Assembly: GCA_000752215.1 (NCBI GenBank)
Contig: CCFG01000012.1
Span: 1-43,168 of the forward strand
Direction of reading: 5' to 3'
Length of the DNA: 43,168 nucleotides
Source of the DNA: a bacterium MS4
GTDB taxonomy: Bacteria; Bacillota; Clostridia; Oscillospirales; Acutalibacteraceae
Both the position numbers and the translations under genes were made by a program. Shown here piece by piece: positions 33,937-43,102 of this stretch (the first letter of the stretch is position 1; the number at the start of each line of letters is the position of its first letter). The notes under the pieces were generated by a model. That model did not search any database. It was not told where the DNA came from and worked only from the letters and a program-made list of their open reading frames with translations.

Positions 33937-34746
33937 TTAAACGCCTCCCGATTTTTCGCGCATCATTTCCCACATCAGAATCGCGGCGGAAGCCGACGCG
34001 TTGAGAGATTCCGCTCTGCCCAGCATGGGGATGGTCACCGACCCCGAACAGGCGGCGATCGCCGCGGCAGTAAGTCCGTTTCCTTCATTGCCCACGAAAA
34101 GCACCGTCGGCTTTCGGAAACCGACCTCCGTCACCTTCTGAGCGGAGGAGTCCGGAACCGCGGCGAGGGTAACGAACCCGCGGCTGTTCAGAAAACCGAT
34201 AGCGGAAGCAAGCTCGGCCCGCACATAGAACGGAAGGCGGAAAACCGCGCCCATACTGGCGCGCAGTACCTTCGGCGAATAGACGTCGCAGCAGCTGCCG
34301 CCCAAAAGGACGCCGCCGACTCCCAGCGCCTCCGCCGTACGGAGCACTGCGCCCAGGTTGGCCGGGTCCTGGATATTCTCAAGCCCCAGGTAATGCAGCC
34401 CCGGCTCCATTGCCTCCAGTTCCTCCGTCCCGGCGCGCATTCTGCAGACGCAAAAAACGCCCTGCGGGGACTTTGTGTCCGACAAAAGCGCCGCGACATG
34501 CGGCTCCACCAGATAGGTTTCTTCCGCCGCCGGTTGAATTTCACTGAGATAGTCCGCGTATTTTTCGCCCGCCTGCGCCGTGTAAAACAGAGTCCTGATG
34601 CCGACCCCGCTCTGCGCCGCGTCGCGGCAGAGCCGCGCGCCCTCAACCAGAAAAAGGCCCTGTTCCCTGCGGAACCCGGCGGCAGAGGAAAGGCGTGCGG
34701 CGTGCTTGATGATTTCATTTTGACGGCTTGTAATCAGATCCGGCAT
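33937..34746 (-). CDS. TrmH/SpoU family RNA 2'-O-methyltransferase
   Basis: A 269-residue SpoU-type methyltransferase that should methylate a ribose 2'-OH in rRNA or tRNA. The N-terminal substrate-binding domain (LITSRQNEIIKHAARLSS, FLVEGARLCRDA) is followed by the knotted SPOUT domain. Its motif 1 is ENIQDPANLGAVLRTAEALG, motif 2 FVGNEGNGL and motif 3 SLNASASAAILMWEM. The target nucleotide is not readable, although the position downstream of rplT is common. GGAGAG lies before the ATG. A terminator between rplT and this gene leaves only about 20 bases before the start, so expression probably relies on read-through. Confidence 0.93.
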   Translation of the reverse strand: MPDLITSRQNEIIKHAARLSSAAGFRREQGLFLVEGARLCRDAAQSGVGIRTLFYTAQAGEKYADYLSEIQPAAEETYLVEPHVAALLSDTKSPQGVFCVCRMRAGTEELEAMEPGLHYLGLENIQDPANLGAVLRTAEALGVGGVLLGGSCCDVYSPKVLRASMGAVFRLPFYVRAELASAIGFLNSRGFVTLAAVPDSSAQKVTEVGFRKPTVLFVGNEGNGLTAAAIAACSGSVTIPMLGRAESLNASASAAILMWEMMREKSGGV

Positions 34747-34766
34747 GTTTTCTCTCCATATAAAAT

Positions 34767-34793
34767 TTGCGCCCGGTTTTTTTCCGGGCGCAA
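34767..34793 (-). terminator. Terminator after rplT
   Basis: A perfect 10-bp stem TTGCGCCCGG/CCGGGCGCAA with a T7/A7 loop, directly after the rplT stop at 34804. On the minus strand it is followed by AAATTTTATAT, an imperfect U-run, so partial read-through into the SpoU gene is plausible. Confidence 0.8.
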
Positions 34794-34803
34794 TTACAGC
34801 TTT

Positions 34804-35157
34804 TTAAAGCGCTGCCTTTGCTTTTTCAATCAAGCTCTTAAATGCGGCTTCGTCGGCAACAGCGATTTCTGCAAGCATTTTACGGTTCAGCGTAATCCCC
34901 GCTTTTTTCAGCCCGTTCATAAACACGGAATAACTGACGTCGTTCGCGCGGCATGCGGCGGAAATACGGGTAATCCACAGGCGGCGGAAATCTCTCTTTC
35001 TTGCTTTACGTCCGATAAATGCGTAGTTACCGGATTTCATGACGGCCTGTTTGGCCATTTTAAAATGTCTGCTCTTGGAACCCCAGTAGCCCTTCGCAAG
35101 TTTCAAAGTCTTTTTTCTTCTCTTGCGTGTCATCAACGCACCTTTTACACGTGCCAT
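34804..35157 (-). CDS. rplT: Ribosomal protein L20
   Basis: L20 is an early assembly protein of the large subunit and, in Firmicutes, represses its own operon by binding the infC leader. The 117-residue protein shows the standard [25 protein letters not shown] opening, the basic N-terminal helix and the [24 protein letters not shown] core. Length is typical. It is the last gene of infC-rpmI-rplT and is followed by a terminator. Confidence 0.98.
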   Translation of the reverse strand: MARVKGALMTRKRRKKTLKLAKGYWGSKSRHFKMAKQAVMKSGNYAFIGRKARKRDFRRLWITRISAACRANDVSYSVFMNGLKKAGITLNRKMLAEIAVADEAAFKSLIEKAKAAL

Positions 35158-35204
35158 TCTATTACCTCCATTGAAATGGTTATTTTAATCAACAGGACTA
35201 ACTC

Positions 35205-35402
35205 TTATTTGTAAGGAATTAATCTCTTTACCTGGGCCACATTTGTCTTGTCGGCAATCGTGGTCTTTCTGAGGCCTCTCTTGCGCTTGGTGGTCTTTTT
35301 GTTCAGGATATGGGATTTATTGGCATGACCGCGGATTACTTTTCCGTTCTTGGAAAGCTTGAAGCGCTTTTTTGCGCCGGTATGTGTCTTAATTTTAGGC
35401 AT
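35205..35402 (-). CDS. rpmI: Ribosomal protein L35
   Basis: A 65-residue, highly basic large-subunit protein: [42 protein letters not shown] and VKRLIPYK. The ATG at 35402 follows GGAGG by 7 bases. An ATG at 35447 in the same frame has no ribosome binding site and would lie inside infC. It stands between infC and rplT as expected. Confidence 0.98.
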   Translation of the reverse strand: MPKIKTHTGAKKRFKLSKNGKVIRGHANKSHILNKKTTKRKRGLRKTTIADKTNVAQVKRLIPYK

Positions 35403-35424
35403 AGTATTGTCCTCCTTATGATGA

Positions 35425-35943
35425 TTACTTAGCGGGTTTGGATGCAAGGAACATGAGCATATTACGTCCCTCTAACTTTGCCGGTTTTTCCACATTGGCG
35501 ATTTCGCTGAGTGCCTCAGCAAAATTCCGCATAATGCTGTAACCCTGCTCCGGATGTCCCATTTCCCGTCCGCGGAAGCGGATGGAAGCCTTGACCTTGT
35601 CGCCATCCTTTAAGAAGCGGGTTGCGTGACCGACTTTTGTGTTAAAGTCGTGAGTGTCAATGTTTAAAGACAAACGGATTTCCTTGATGTCGACAATGCG
35701 CTGATTTTTCTTTGCTTCCTTGTCGCGCTTTGCCTGCTCAAATCTGAATTTGCCGTAATCAATGATCTTACACACCGGGGGCGTTGCCTGCGGCGCAATT
35801 TTGACAAGATCAAGATTCTGTTCAAACGCTTTTTCCAAAGCCTGGGCCGAACTCATAATGCCAAGCTGAGAACCGTCCGAACCGACGACACGCACTTCCC
35901 TGTCACGAATTTCCTCATTAATCTGCAGTTCCTTGTTGCTAAT
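35425..35943 (-). CDS. infC: Translation initiation factor IF-3, ATT start
   Basis: IF-3 binds the 30S subunit, prevents premature 50S joining and proofreads the start codon. With the start at ATT (35941-35943) the protein is 172 residues, the usual length: [21 protein letters not shown] at the N-terminus, then [39 protein letters not shown] and [25 protein letters not shown] is exactly 7 bases before ATT. There is no ATG, GTG or TTG at that place. The only in-frame ATG, at 36060, would add 39 residues encoded by the leader hairpins. An ATT start is well known for infC, where it lets IF-3 repress its own synthesis. The leader also carries an attenuator. Confidence 0.95.
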   Translation of the reverse strand: MSNKELQINEEIRDREVRVVGSDGSQLGIMSSAQALEKAFEQNLDLVKIAPQATPPVCKIIDYGKFRFEQAKRDKEAKKNQRIVDIKEIRLSLNIDTHDFNTKVGHATRFLKDGDKVKASIRFRGREMGHPEQGYSIMRNFAEALSEIANVEKPAKLEGRNMLMFLASKPAK

Positions 35944-36111
35944 TGTTAAGCACCTCCAAAACACGTTATCAGTTTCAATAAAAAGCGCGGGCAGAATATC
36001 CGCCCGCACAACAATACACAAAACAACAGCTTTCAAAAGCCGTTTTCCGTATTGACCCATGGCGGACGAAACCCCACAGGTGTGGGCACAAGATGCCCCG
36101 CTTTGTTTTAC
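35944..36111 (-). promoter_or_regulatory. infC leader with attenuator (L20-leader type)
   Basis: The transcript from the promoter at 36118-36146 has a leader of about 168 bases. It contains a CCCAC/GTGGG hairpin region (about 36071-36092) and then a Rho-independent terminator: GCGGGC pairs with GCCCGC (35987-35992 with 36002-36007), followed by GC and five T residues (35980-35984). A terminator before the first gene of infC-rpmI-rplT is the arrangement of the L20-controlled leader in Firmicutes. The L20-binding fold itself is not verified here. Confidence 0.7.
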
Positions 36112-36117
36112 TGAATT

Positions 36118-36146
36118 ATTTTACCAGTGATTTTTTCATTTGTCAA
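36118..36146 (-). promoter_or_regulatory. Promoter of the infC-rpmI-rplT operon
   Basis: On the minus strand a perfect TTGACA (36141-36146), a 17-base spacer and TAAAAT (36118-36123). It starts only 4 bases beyond the addA stop (36150) and no terminator separates them, so addBA transcripts can also read into the leader. Confidence 0.85.
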
Positions 36147-36149
36147 GCG

Positions 36150-39100
36150 TTAATTGGAGATTTCACAATTCAGGCTAAAGGAATAAAGCAGGCACCCGGC
36201 AACCTTTTTCCCCGTACACTGTTCCATTGCCAGACGGTAAAGCGCAAGCTGCGCACGATAGCGTTCCCACAGCTCCGAGGGATGATTCGTCCGATCGGTT
36301 TTATAGTCCACGATCACCAGCTTGCCGTTTTCCTCAAACGCACAGTCGACCACGCCCTGCAGGACCACTGGCTGGCCCTTCAGTTCGTCCGGCAGCCCCG
36401 GACGAACGTCGCCCGCGGTAATTTCCACGGTAAAGCGATATTCCCGCAGGACATTGTCCGAAGCGAAAATCCTTTTAGCAAGCGCGCTTTGAAAGAAAAT
36501 CCGCACGTGGGCGAGATCGACCGCGTTCCCCTGCTCGGCCGTCAGGAAGCCCTGAGCGACAAGGCGCTCCAGCTCGCTTTCGGGGGCTTCGCATGCTTTT
36601 TCGTAATCCGCGAACTGCATATAGGTATGCAGCGCCGTCCCGCGCTCGGCGGGAGTCAGCCCCGTTTTGCCTAAAAACGCGGGGCGGGACACGGCGGCAT
36701 ACTGCGCGGAAAATTCACGCGCGGCAAGGTCGGAGGCCGCCACCTTGGCCTGTATCCCTTTTAAAGCAGCGTACGGATAGACATAGTCCATTGCCGCGGA
36801 GATTTCTTCCTCCAGCGCCCGGTCCGGCTGCGCCGGCAAAACCTCCTCCGGCTGCCGTACGGCAGCATCTTCTTTCGGCGGATAGATCAAATTCACAGCC
36901 CACGGCTCTTCCGAGCCGACGGTGATTCCCGGCAGGGCGCAGGCAAGGTCGCGCAGGCGCGTACCGTCCGGGTGGCGCAGGGCGCATAGCAGCAGCCAGT
37001 CGGAAATGCTGGAAACGCTGCGCACCACATAGGGCTGAATCCTGTTTTCCTCCGTCAGCCGGGCGGCGAGCTTTCCGAGCGTCTTTCCCGCGTCTTTGAC
37101 CGTCGTGACCATGATGAGCTTTTCCTTCGCCCTCGTCATGGCGACGTACAGCACTCGCAGCTCCTCGCTCATTTCATTGCGGTCCAGCTCCAGCGCGACC
37201 GCTTCGCGCGGCATGGTCGTGTAGCGGCAGAGACCGGCGTCATCCCTGAGCTTTACCCCAAGGCCGAGCGACGGGTGCAAAAGCACGTCCCCCCGCTCCT
37301 TATTGAAGCGCCGGGAGCACCCGGCAAGAATGCAGACCGGGAACTCCAGCCCCTTACTGCGGTGGATACTCATGATTTTCACAACATTGGCCGCCTCGCT
37401 GATAGTGGAGGCGGGCGCAAGGTCGGCGCTGCTTTTTTGAAGCCTGTCGATAAACCGGATAAAACCGGAAAGCCCGTTATAGCCGGAGGCTTCATATTTT
37501 TTCGCGTATTCAAGCAGCAGGCGGAGGTTCGCAAGCCGCAGCTCCCCGTTGGGCATTGCCTGAACCAGATTCAGATAGCCCGTTTTGTCATAGACCGCCT
37601 GAATCAGCCGATCCGACGGCATGGTAGCCGCCAGCGTGCGGTAGGCGTCCATATCGCGCAGAAAATCCACCGCGCGCGGATTGCCGCCTTGAGCGGCGGA
37701 AACGAGCGCGGGATACAGCGGAGCGCTGCGCGACGGGATGCGGATATCGGCCATATCGTCCGCCGTAAAGCCGTAAATGGGACTCATCAGTACCGAAAGC
37801 AGCGGAATATCCTGCATCGGGTTATCGATCACGCGCAGAAGCGAAACCGCCACCCCCACTTCCGCCGCCGCGAAGAAGCCGCCCGCCGTGTCGGCCCATG
37901 CCGGAATCCCAAGCGCGGACAGCTCCCGCGCGTATTCGTGCGCGTACCGGTTTGCGCTGCGCAGCAAAATGCAGATATCCCGGTAGACGACGGGCCGCTG
38001 TCGGCCATGGTCCGTCACGGCGGTGCCGTCCCCGGTCATCCGATAGATCAGCTCCGCGATATGGCGGCTTTCCGCCGCGATCATTTCCTCGTCGTCCTCG
38101 GACGCCGAAAGGTCGATAATGTCCAGCTGCGCCGCGGGTTCGCCGCAGGGCGGGTAATCCGCCCCGGCGGCAAGCTCCTCCGCTTTCGTGTAATCCAGCT
38201 CGCCCGTCTGCTCGCTCATCAGCTGGCGGAACACGAAATTCACCGTTTCGGTCACCCCGCGGCGGCTGCGGAAATTTTTGTCCAGCACCACACAGGCAGG
38301 ATATGCATCCTTTGTTCTGTCGTAATCGGGGTACTGCGCGCGGCGGCGCAGAAAAATCTGAGGCATCGCCTGACGGAAACGGTAAATGCTCTGTTTGACG
38401 TCGCCTACCATAAACAGGTTGCTTTCCTTCTGCGAAACCGCGCGGAAAATCATATCCTGCGCTTCGTTGGTGTCCTGATATTCGTCGACCATCACCTCGT
38501 CAAACCGGGCGGATATTTCCAAAGCTTCCTCCGTCGGTGCAAAGCCGCCGTCCGTTTCCCGAACAAGCAGCTTTAAGGCGTAATGCTCCAGGTCGCTGAA
38601 ATCCGCCGCGCGGCGTTCCCGTTTCAGCCGGTCCAGCTCTTCGCCGAACTTTTCCGTGACCTCGAACAGCTTCTTTACCAGCGGGGCGATGCGGGCGATC
38701 TCTTCCCCGCATTCCCGCTCGTCGGCGCCGAACAGCTCCGCCAGCTTTTTGACGGTTTCCTGCACTTCCTTTCGGCTTGCCGAAAGCTTGTTTTTCAGCG
38801 GGTCGTCGCCGTAGCCCCGCAAAGGCTTCAGCCTTTGAAAACCAAAATTAGCGCACCGGAAAGAAACGGCGTCCCAGCCGCCCGCGTCCGCCGCGTCTTT
38901 CAGCGCCAGAAGCCCAGCCAGATCGGAGTGAAAGCCGTCGCCATACGCGCCGGCAATTTTTTCGTCCTCCTGCATCAGCACGAGGGAATTGCGCGTCAGG
39001 GAAATACAGTAGTCCACCGCGTCCGCGGCGTACTTTAAAACAGTCCGTCCCCACACGGTCCGGGAAACGGAAATCTCCCCCTCATACATGGCGGCCTTTT

Positions 39101-39683
39101 CCCGCAGCCAGCGGCTCGGAAACGGATGAGACCGGACAAAATCGTAAAGGGTATTGACGGTCTTGATCATGCGCGCGTCGTCCCGTCCGGAGGAAAACGC
39201 ATCGACAAGAGCATAAAAATCCGGGTCGTTCTGTGCGTAAAACGCTTCCAGAACGGCGGAAACCGCGTCGCCGCGCAGCAGCTTCATCTCACTGTCGTCC
39301 AGGATGCGGAATTCCGGGGAAATCCCCAGCTTATAAAAGTTTTCCCGGATCAGTTCGCTGCAAAAGCTGTGGATGGTGCTGATGTGCGCACGGGTCAACA
39401 GAATCTGCTGGCGCTGAAGCCGCACGTTCATAGGGTCGGCTTCCAGCAGTTTTACGATTTCCGCCGCGATACGGCCGCTCATTTCCGCCGCCGCGGCCTT
39501 GGTGAAGGTAACGACGAGCAGCCGGTCGGCGTCGGTGGGATTTTGCGGGTCGGTCATGCGCTCAATCACGCGCTGCACCAGAACCGCCGTTTTCCCGGAG
39601 CCCGCCGCGGCGGATACCAGCAGCGTGCCGCCCCGCGCCTCAATCGCGTCCTGCTGACTTTTCGTCCATGTGCGTGCGCTCAT
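36150..39683 (-). CDS. addA: ATP-dependent helicase/nuclease subunit AddA
   Basis: AddA is the UvrD-type helicase and one nuclease of AddAB, which processes double-strand breaks to a Chi-like site for RecA loading. The 1177-residue protein has Walker A AAAGSGKT (25-32), VTFTKAAAAEMSGRIA, the Walker B-like MVDEYQDTNEAQD (about 391-403), KNFRSRRGVTETVN, MSIHRSKGLEFPVCILAG and LYVAMTRAKEKLIMVT. The RecB-family nuclease lies at the C-terminus, with RGTALHTYMQF, QGVVDCAFEE and DYKTD. The ATG overlaps the addB stop by 4 bases, so both subunits are made together. Confidence 0.97.
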   Translation of the reverse strand: MSARTWTKSQQDAIEARGGTLLVSAAAGSGKTAVLVQRVIERMTDPQNPTDADRLLVVTFTKAAAAEMSGRIAAEIVKLLEADPMNVRLQRQQILLTRAHISTIHSFCSELIRENFYKLGISPEFRILDDSEMKLLRGDAVSAVLEAFYAQNDPDFYALVDAFSSGRDDARMIKTVNTLYDFVRSHPFPSRWLREKAAMYEGEISVSRTVWGRTVLKYAADAVDYCISLTRNSLVLMQEDEKIAGAYGDGFHSDLAGLLALKDAADAGGWDAVSFRCANFGFQRLKPLRGYGDDPLKNKLSASRKEVQETVKKLAELFGADERECGEEIARIAPLVKKLFEVTEKFGEELDRLKRERRAADFSDLEHYALKLLVRETDGGFAPTEEALEISARFDEVMVDEYQDTNEAQDMIFRAVSQKESNLFMVGDVKQSIYRFRQAMPQIFLRRRAQYPDYDRTKDAYPACVVLDKNFRSRRGVTETVNFVFRQLMSEQTGELDYTKAEELAAGADYPPCGEPAAQLDIIDLSASEDDEEMIAAESRHIAELIYRMTGDGTAVTDHGRQRPVVYRDICILLRSANRYAHEYARELSALGIPAWADTAGGFFAAAEVGVAVSLLRVIDNPMQDIPLLSVLMSPIYGFTADDMADIRIPSRSAPLYPALVSAAQGGNPRAVDFLRDMDAYRTLAATMPSDRLIQAVYDKTGYLNLVQAMPNGELRLANLRLLLEYAKKYEASGYNGLSGFIRFIDRLQKSSADLAPASTISEAANVVKIMSIHRSKGLEFPVCILAGCSRRFNKERGDVLLHPSLGLGVKLRDDAGLCRYTTMPREAVALELDRNEMSEELRVLYVAMTRAKEKLIMVTTVKDAGKTLGKLAARLTEENRIQPYVVRSVSSISDWLLLCALRHPDGTRLRDLACALPGITVGSEEPWAVNLIYPPKEDAAVRQPEEVLPAQPDRALEEEISAAMDYVYPYAALKGIQAKVAASDLAAREFSAQYAAVSRPAFLGKTGLTPAERGTALHTYMQFADYEKACEAPESELERLVAQGFLTAEQGNAVDLAHVRIFFQSALAKRIFASDNVLREYRFTVEITAGDVRPGLPDELKGQPVVLQGVVDCAFEENGKLVIVDYKTDRTNHPSELWERYRAQLALYRLAMEQCTGKKVAGCLLYSFSLNCEISN

Positions 39684-42600
39684 TGCTCATTCCCTCCCTT
39701 TGCCTGCGTAAGCTCTTTAATGACTTCGTCCCTGTCCCACTGCTGCATTTCGCGTGTGGGGTCGTCCCTTTCATGGCCGCAGACGGACGAGTAGGGACAC
39801 CACGCGCAGGCGTCGTAGGTACCGGAAAGCGGCACCGCCGAAACGTCGCCGCCGTGAAGCTCCCGGGCCATCGCGCCGACCAGCTCCTTAATGTGTTTCA
39901 TCACATCGGTCAGTTCTCCCGGAGAAACCACGTGGTCGCGTTTGCCCGGCACGCCGTCTTTGAGCGCGACCGGGATATAATTTCCCTGCCCGCCGTGCTC
40001 CATGGCCGCGATGATTTCGGCGTCGTCCAGCACGAGCCCGTCCATCCGCAGCTTTTTCGCCGCCTCCTGCCCGATCTTTTCGGCTTCCGTATTGCGGGAA
40101 GCGGAAACGGCGGGGCGGGTTGCGGGCATATACAGCACGCCGGCGGGCCGGACTTCCCCGTAGCGGTCCCCGCCGTTCTCCATCAGCGCCGCCAGATAGA
40201 TCAGCATCTGCATGTTGACCCCGTAGAGGATATCCGATAATTTGAATTCCTTATGGCCGGTCTTATAGTCGATCACGCGTACATAGCCGACCCCTTCCCG
40301 GTCGAAAAGATCGACCCGGTCGATTTTGCCGTCGATTTCCACCTGTCCCCCGTCCGGCAGCGGGATACGCAGGGGGGGGATCCCGTCTTTTCCGATGGAA
40401 AGCTCGAAGTCGACGGGCTTAAATTCGCTCTGGGCAAGCTCCTGCGCGATATGGGACGCGATCACCTGCGCCGAATCGGCCAGACGCAGAAACAGGTATA
40501 CAAAACGCGGCGACTTATTCTGAACGCCGCTCATTTTGGTATCGACGTACACATTTAAGAGACGGAGGATTTCTGCTTTGAGCTCCTCCGGGCTCATGCG
40601 GAGGATGGCTTCGCTGCCGGTGTCGCGGAACAGCTTCTCCAGCAAAAAATGCATCAGGCTACCGTACTCCAGCGCGTCCAGCTCCGCCGCCCGGCGCTCC
40701 TTTGCGTTCAGGCCGAAACGGCAAAAGTATTGGAAACGGCACAGATAAAATTTTTCGATCTGCGTTGCGGAAACATGCAGATTTTCTCCGAACAGCGCCT
40801 TCGCTTTTTCGGGGGAAGCGAAAACGGCGGGCCGGTTCTGCGCGGCGCGGTCGATTGCGGACAGGCGATGTTCACACCCGCGCTTTCCGAACAGGTCTTT
40901 CAGCGTGGCGGACAGCACGGTATTGTGCTTCCACTGCTGCGCCATCAGCTCAAAGGCAGGCTCCTTCGCGTTCGTGAAATAGGTCTGCGGCAGAAGAAGC
41001 TCGTTGATGACCGCCGTATTTTTTAAAATGAAGCATACTTCGCCAGGGATGGAGGAAGGCGTGTTCGCTTCCCCCGCCGGGCCGGTAAGCGGATACGTTA
41101 TGTACAGCCTTTCGGAGGCGGCGCTCATTACCGCGTAGGCAAGAAAGCGCTCCTGCACCGCGGTGCCCTCAAGAGTGTCGTTCAAGGGAAGCCCCAGACG
41201 GATGAGCTCCCGCCGCTCGCTGTCACTGAAAACGCAGTCGCCGCAGGGCGATAAAGGAAATTCGCCCTGCACGGTCCCCATCAGGAAAACCACCTTCGGC
41301 GCACCGGTTCTGGTTCGGTCGGCGGCGCCGACGGTCACTTCGTCCAGCCCCTGTGGGATGCTTGCCATACGGTTCGCCAGAATGACCAGACGCAGAAGCT
41401 CCGCGTAGCGCGCGGAGGTGACGGGATTCTTTTGCAGCACCAGCGCCGTCTGGTCCAGAATCTCCATCAGAAGGTCCCAGAGCCGCAGCTGGCGGTCGGC
41501 AAGCTCCGGCTCCCCGCAGTCGGAGAGATGCTGCGCGAGGTTTTTCAGATGCCCGGCGGCGCCGACGTCCTGAAGCAGCTCGTACACCGCCGCGGCCATC
41601 CCCTCCCCGTCGGTATCGCGGAGTCTGGACGCGAACCGAAGCAGCGGCGTCATCACCGCTTTCCGGCTTTCATTGATCTCCGTGAGCTTTTTCAGATCGC
41701 CGTCTTTCATTTCTTCCGCGAACCCTTTGGGATGCTCCGTCCAGTCCTCCTTCCACTGCTTCCTTTCCTTGCCCCACACAAAAACATAGTTTTCCAGCTG
41801 GGAGATTTCCTCGGTGCCGAGCGCCGTGAGGCCGGTTTTCAGGTATGAAAAAACAGAATCCGAGGAAAAGCCGGACTGTACGGTTTTGAACGCGGAAAGC
41901 ACCAGGCGCATCAGCGGTTCGGCGTCGATCGCCTGCGGCTTGTCCATAAAATACGGGATTTCCCACCGCTCAAGAGCCAGATCGAGAACCCCGCGGTAAC
42001 GGTCGGTCGAACGGGTGATAATCGCAAAATCGCGGTAGCGAAAGCCCTTTTCCATCACCAGACGGCGGATGGCGGCGGCGACAAAGGCGGACTCGCCGTA
42101 CGCGTTGTTTGCTTCATACAGCACGACGTCCCCGTTATTTTCGCAGCCCTGTGTAGTGCGCCCGCAGCGGAAGGCCCCGGCCTCCACCGCGGCCAGCGGC
42201 CTGCTTTGAAAACGCGCCCCGCCCGGCAAAACGACCGGCGGCGCGATTTTCACGTCGTTCCGGCGCGCAAGCCGCATCAGGTTTTTCCCGGTACGGCGGA
42301 CAAGGGAAAACAGGCCCATGCCGTGCTCCGGGTCGTCCAGCTGATCGGTACAGAGCGTAACGTACAGGTCGTCCGCCTGAGAAAGGATCAGGTTGATGAT
42401 ATTGTATTCCTGCACCGTAAAGCTCTGGAACGAATCGAGCGCCACGGTATATTCCGAAAAGAAACAATGCTCCTGCAGGGTGTTTTTCAGCCTTGTCAGG
42501 TCGTCCAGCGGATCGACAAAGCTTTGCGCGACCAGTGCGTCATAGGCGGAAAGGATCAGGGACAGCTCCGTCATTTTCTGCCGCAGGGTCCCCCCGGGCA

Positions 42601-43030
42601 TTTCCCCCGCCGCGTGTTCGATATCGAGCGGGGTCACGTCGCACATTTTAAATTCCGTGGAAGCGGAGATCATCAGGCCGACAAGCTCGGTGCTTTCCGC
42701 GTTCTTGCGGTAAAAGCTGAGCTGGTCCTTCACCTGCTCCAGCGCAAGGCTCATAAAGATGCTGCGGCCCCCGTCGTCCAGCCGGCGCCCCGCGCCGCCG
42801 CCGTACCGGCGGAACACCAGATCCGCCAGGCGGGAAAAGCTCGTGACCGAAACGCGCTGCACATCCTTCGCGCCGAGCAGCCGGAGCATCGCGCGCTCGT
42901 TTTCAAACGACGACTGCTCCGGTACGATCAGCATGATTTTTTTCTGTGCGGCCTGAGCCATATTTTTCAGTTCTGTCCGCAGCAGTTCCGTTTTCCCGCT
43001 GCCCGCGCGGCCCAAAATAAAACGCAGCAT
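39680..43030 (-). CDS. addB: ATP-dependent nuclease subunit AddB
   Basis: AddB is the Chi-recognising partner and second nuclease of AddAB. The 1116-residue protein has a Walker A GRAGSGKT (7-14) and a degenerate helicase core. At the C-terminus is a RecB-type nuclease with IDYKTG (Asp921, Lys923) and an iron-sulfur staple made by Cys764, Cys1075, Cys1078 and Cys1084. The CX2CX5C spacing of the last three matches Bacillus subtilis AddB. All catalytic and cluster residues I could check are present. GGGGG lies 7 bases before the ATG. A promoter (43073-43102) and an inverted repeat covering the transcription start precede it. Confidence 0.97.
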   Translation of the reverse strand: MLRFILGRAGSGKTELLRTELKNMAQAAQKKIMLIVPEQSSFENERAMLRLLGAKDVQRVSVTSFSRLADLVFRRYGGGAGRRLDDGGRSIFMSLALEQVKDQLSFYRKNAESTELVGLMISASTEFKMCDVTPLDIEHAAGEMPGGTLRQKMTELSLILSAYDALVAQSFVDPLDDLTRLKNTLQEHCFFSEYTVALDSFQSFTVQEYNIINLILSQADDLYVTLCTDQLDDPEHGMGLFSLVRRTGKNLMRLARRNDVKIAPPVVLPGGARFQSRPLAAVEAGAFRCGRTTQGCENNGDVVLYEANNAYGESAFVAAAIRRLVMEKGFRYRDFAIITRSTDRYRGVLDLALERWEIPYFMDKPQAIDAEPLMRLVLSAFKTVQSGFSSDSVFSYLKTGLTALGTEEISQLENYVFVWGKERKQWKEDWTEHPKGFAEEMKDGDLKKLTEINESRKAVMTPLLRFASRLRDTDGEGMAAAVYELLQDVGAAGHLKNLAQHLSDCGEPELADRQLRLWDLLMEILDQTALVLQKNPVTSARYAELLRLVILANRMASIPQGLDEVTVGAADRTRTGAPKVVFLMGTVQGEFPLSPCGDCVFSDSERRELIRLGLPLNDTLEGTAVQERFLAYAVMSAASERLYITYPLTGPAGEANTPSSIPGEVCFILKNTAVINELLLPQTYFTNAKEPAFELMAQQWKHNTVLSATLKDLFGKRGCEHRLSAIDRAAQNRPAVFASPEKAKALFGENLHVSATQIEKFYLCRFQYFCRFGLNAKERRAAELDALEYGSLMHFLLEKLFRDTGSEAILRMSPEELKAEILRLLNVYVDTKMSGVQNKSPRFVYLFLRLADSAQVIASHIAQELAQSEFKPVDFELSIGKDGIPPLRIPLPDGGQVEIDGKIDRVDLFDREGVGYVRVIDYKTGHKEFKLSDILYGVNMQMLIYLAALMENGGDRYGEVRPAGVLYMPATRPAVSASRNTEAEKIGQEAAKKLRMDGLVLDDAEIIAAMEHGGQGNYIPVALKDGVPGKRDHVVSPGELTDVMKHIKELVGAMARELHGGDVSAVPLSGTYDACAWCPYSSVCGHERDDPTREMQQWDRDEVIKELTQAKGGNEQ

Positions 43031-43046
43031 CGTATGCCCCCAAACA

Positions 43047-43071
43047 TTCAGTATCCTGATTTCATACTGAA
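43047..43071. promoter_or_regulatory. Inverted repeat at the addB transcription start
   Basis: TTCAGTAT (43047-43054) and ATACTGAA (43064-43071) form 8-bp perfect arms with a 9-base centre, directly downstream of the predicted -10 box. It could be a repressor site or a 5' mRNA hairpin. It does not match the LexA box patterns I know from Firmicutes. Confidence 0.55.
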
Positions 43072-43072
43072 C

Positions 43073-43102
43073 ATTATAGCATGGATGCTGCGCTTACAGC
43101 AA
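43073..43102 (-). promoter_or_regulatory. Predicted promoter of addBA
   Basis: On the minus strand TTGCTG (43097-43102), 18 bases and a perfect TATAAT (43073-43078) preceded by TGC (extended -10). The -35 box touches the end of the second palindromic repeat copy. Confidence 0.65.

Noticed and set aside
33913-35214. 433-codon plus-strand frame
   Set aside because: It runs antisense across dprA, the SpoU methylase and rplT, crossing three real genes and a terminator.
37275-38576. 433-codon plus-strand frame
   Set aside because: Antisense to addA and without motifs.
36150-43030. AddAB region as part of a defence island
   Set aside because: addAB is a housekeeping break-repair pair; no restriction, toxin, CRISPR or other defence gene lies near it.
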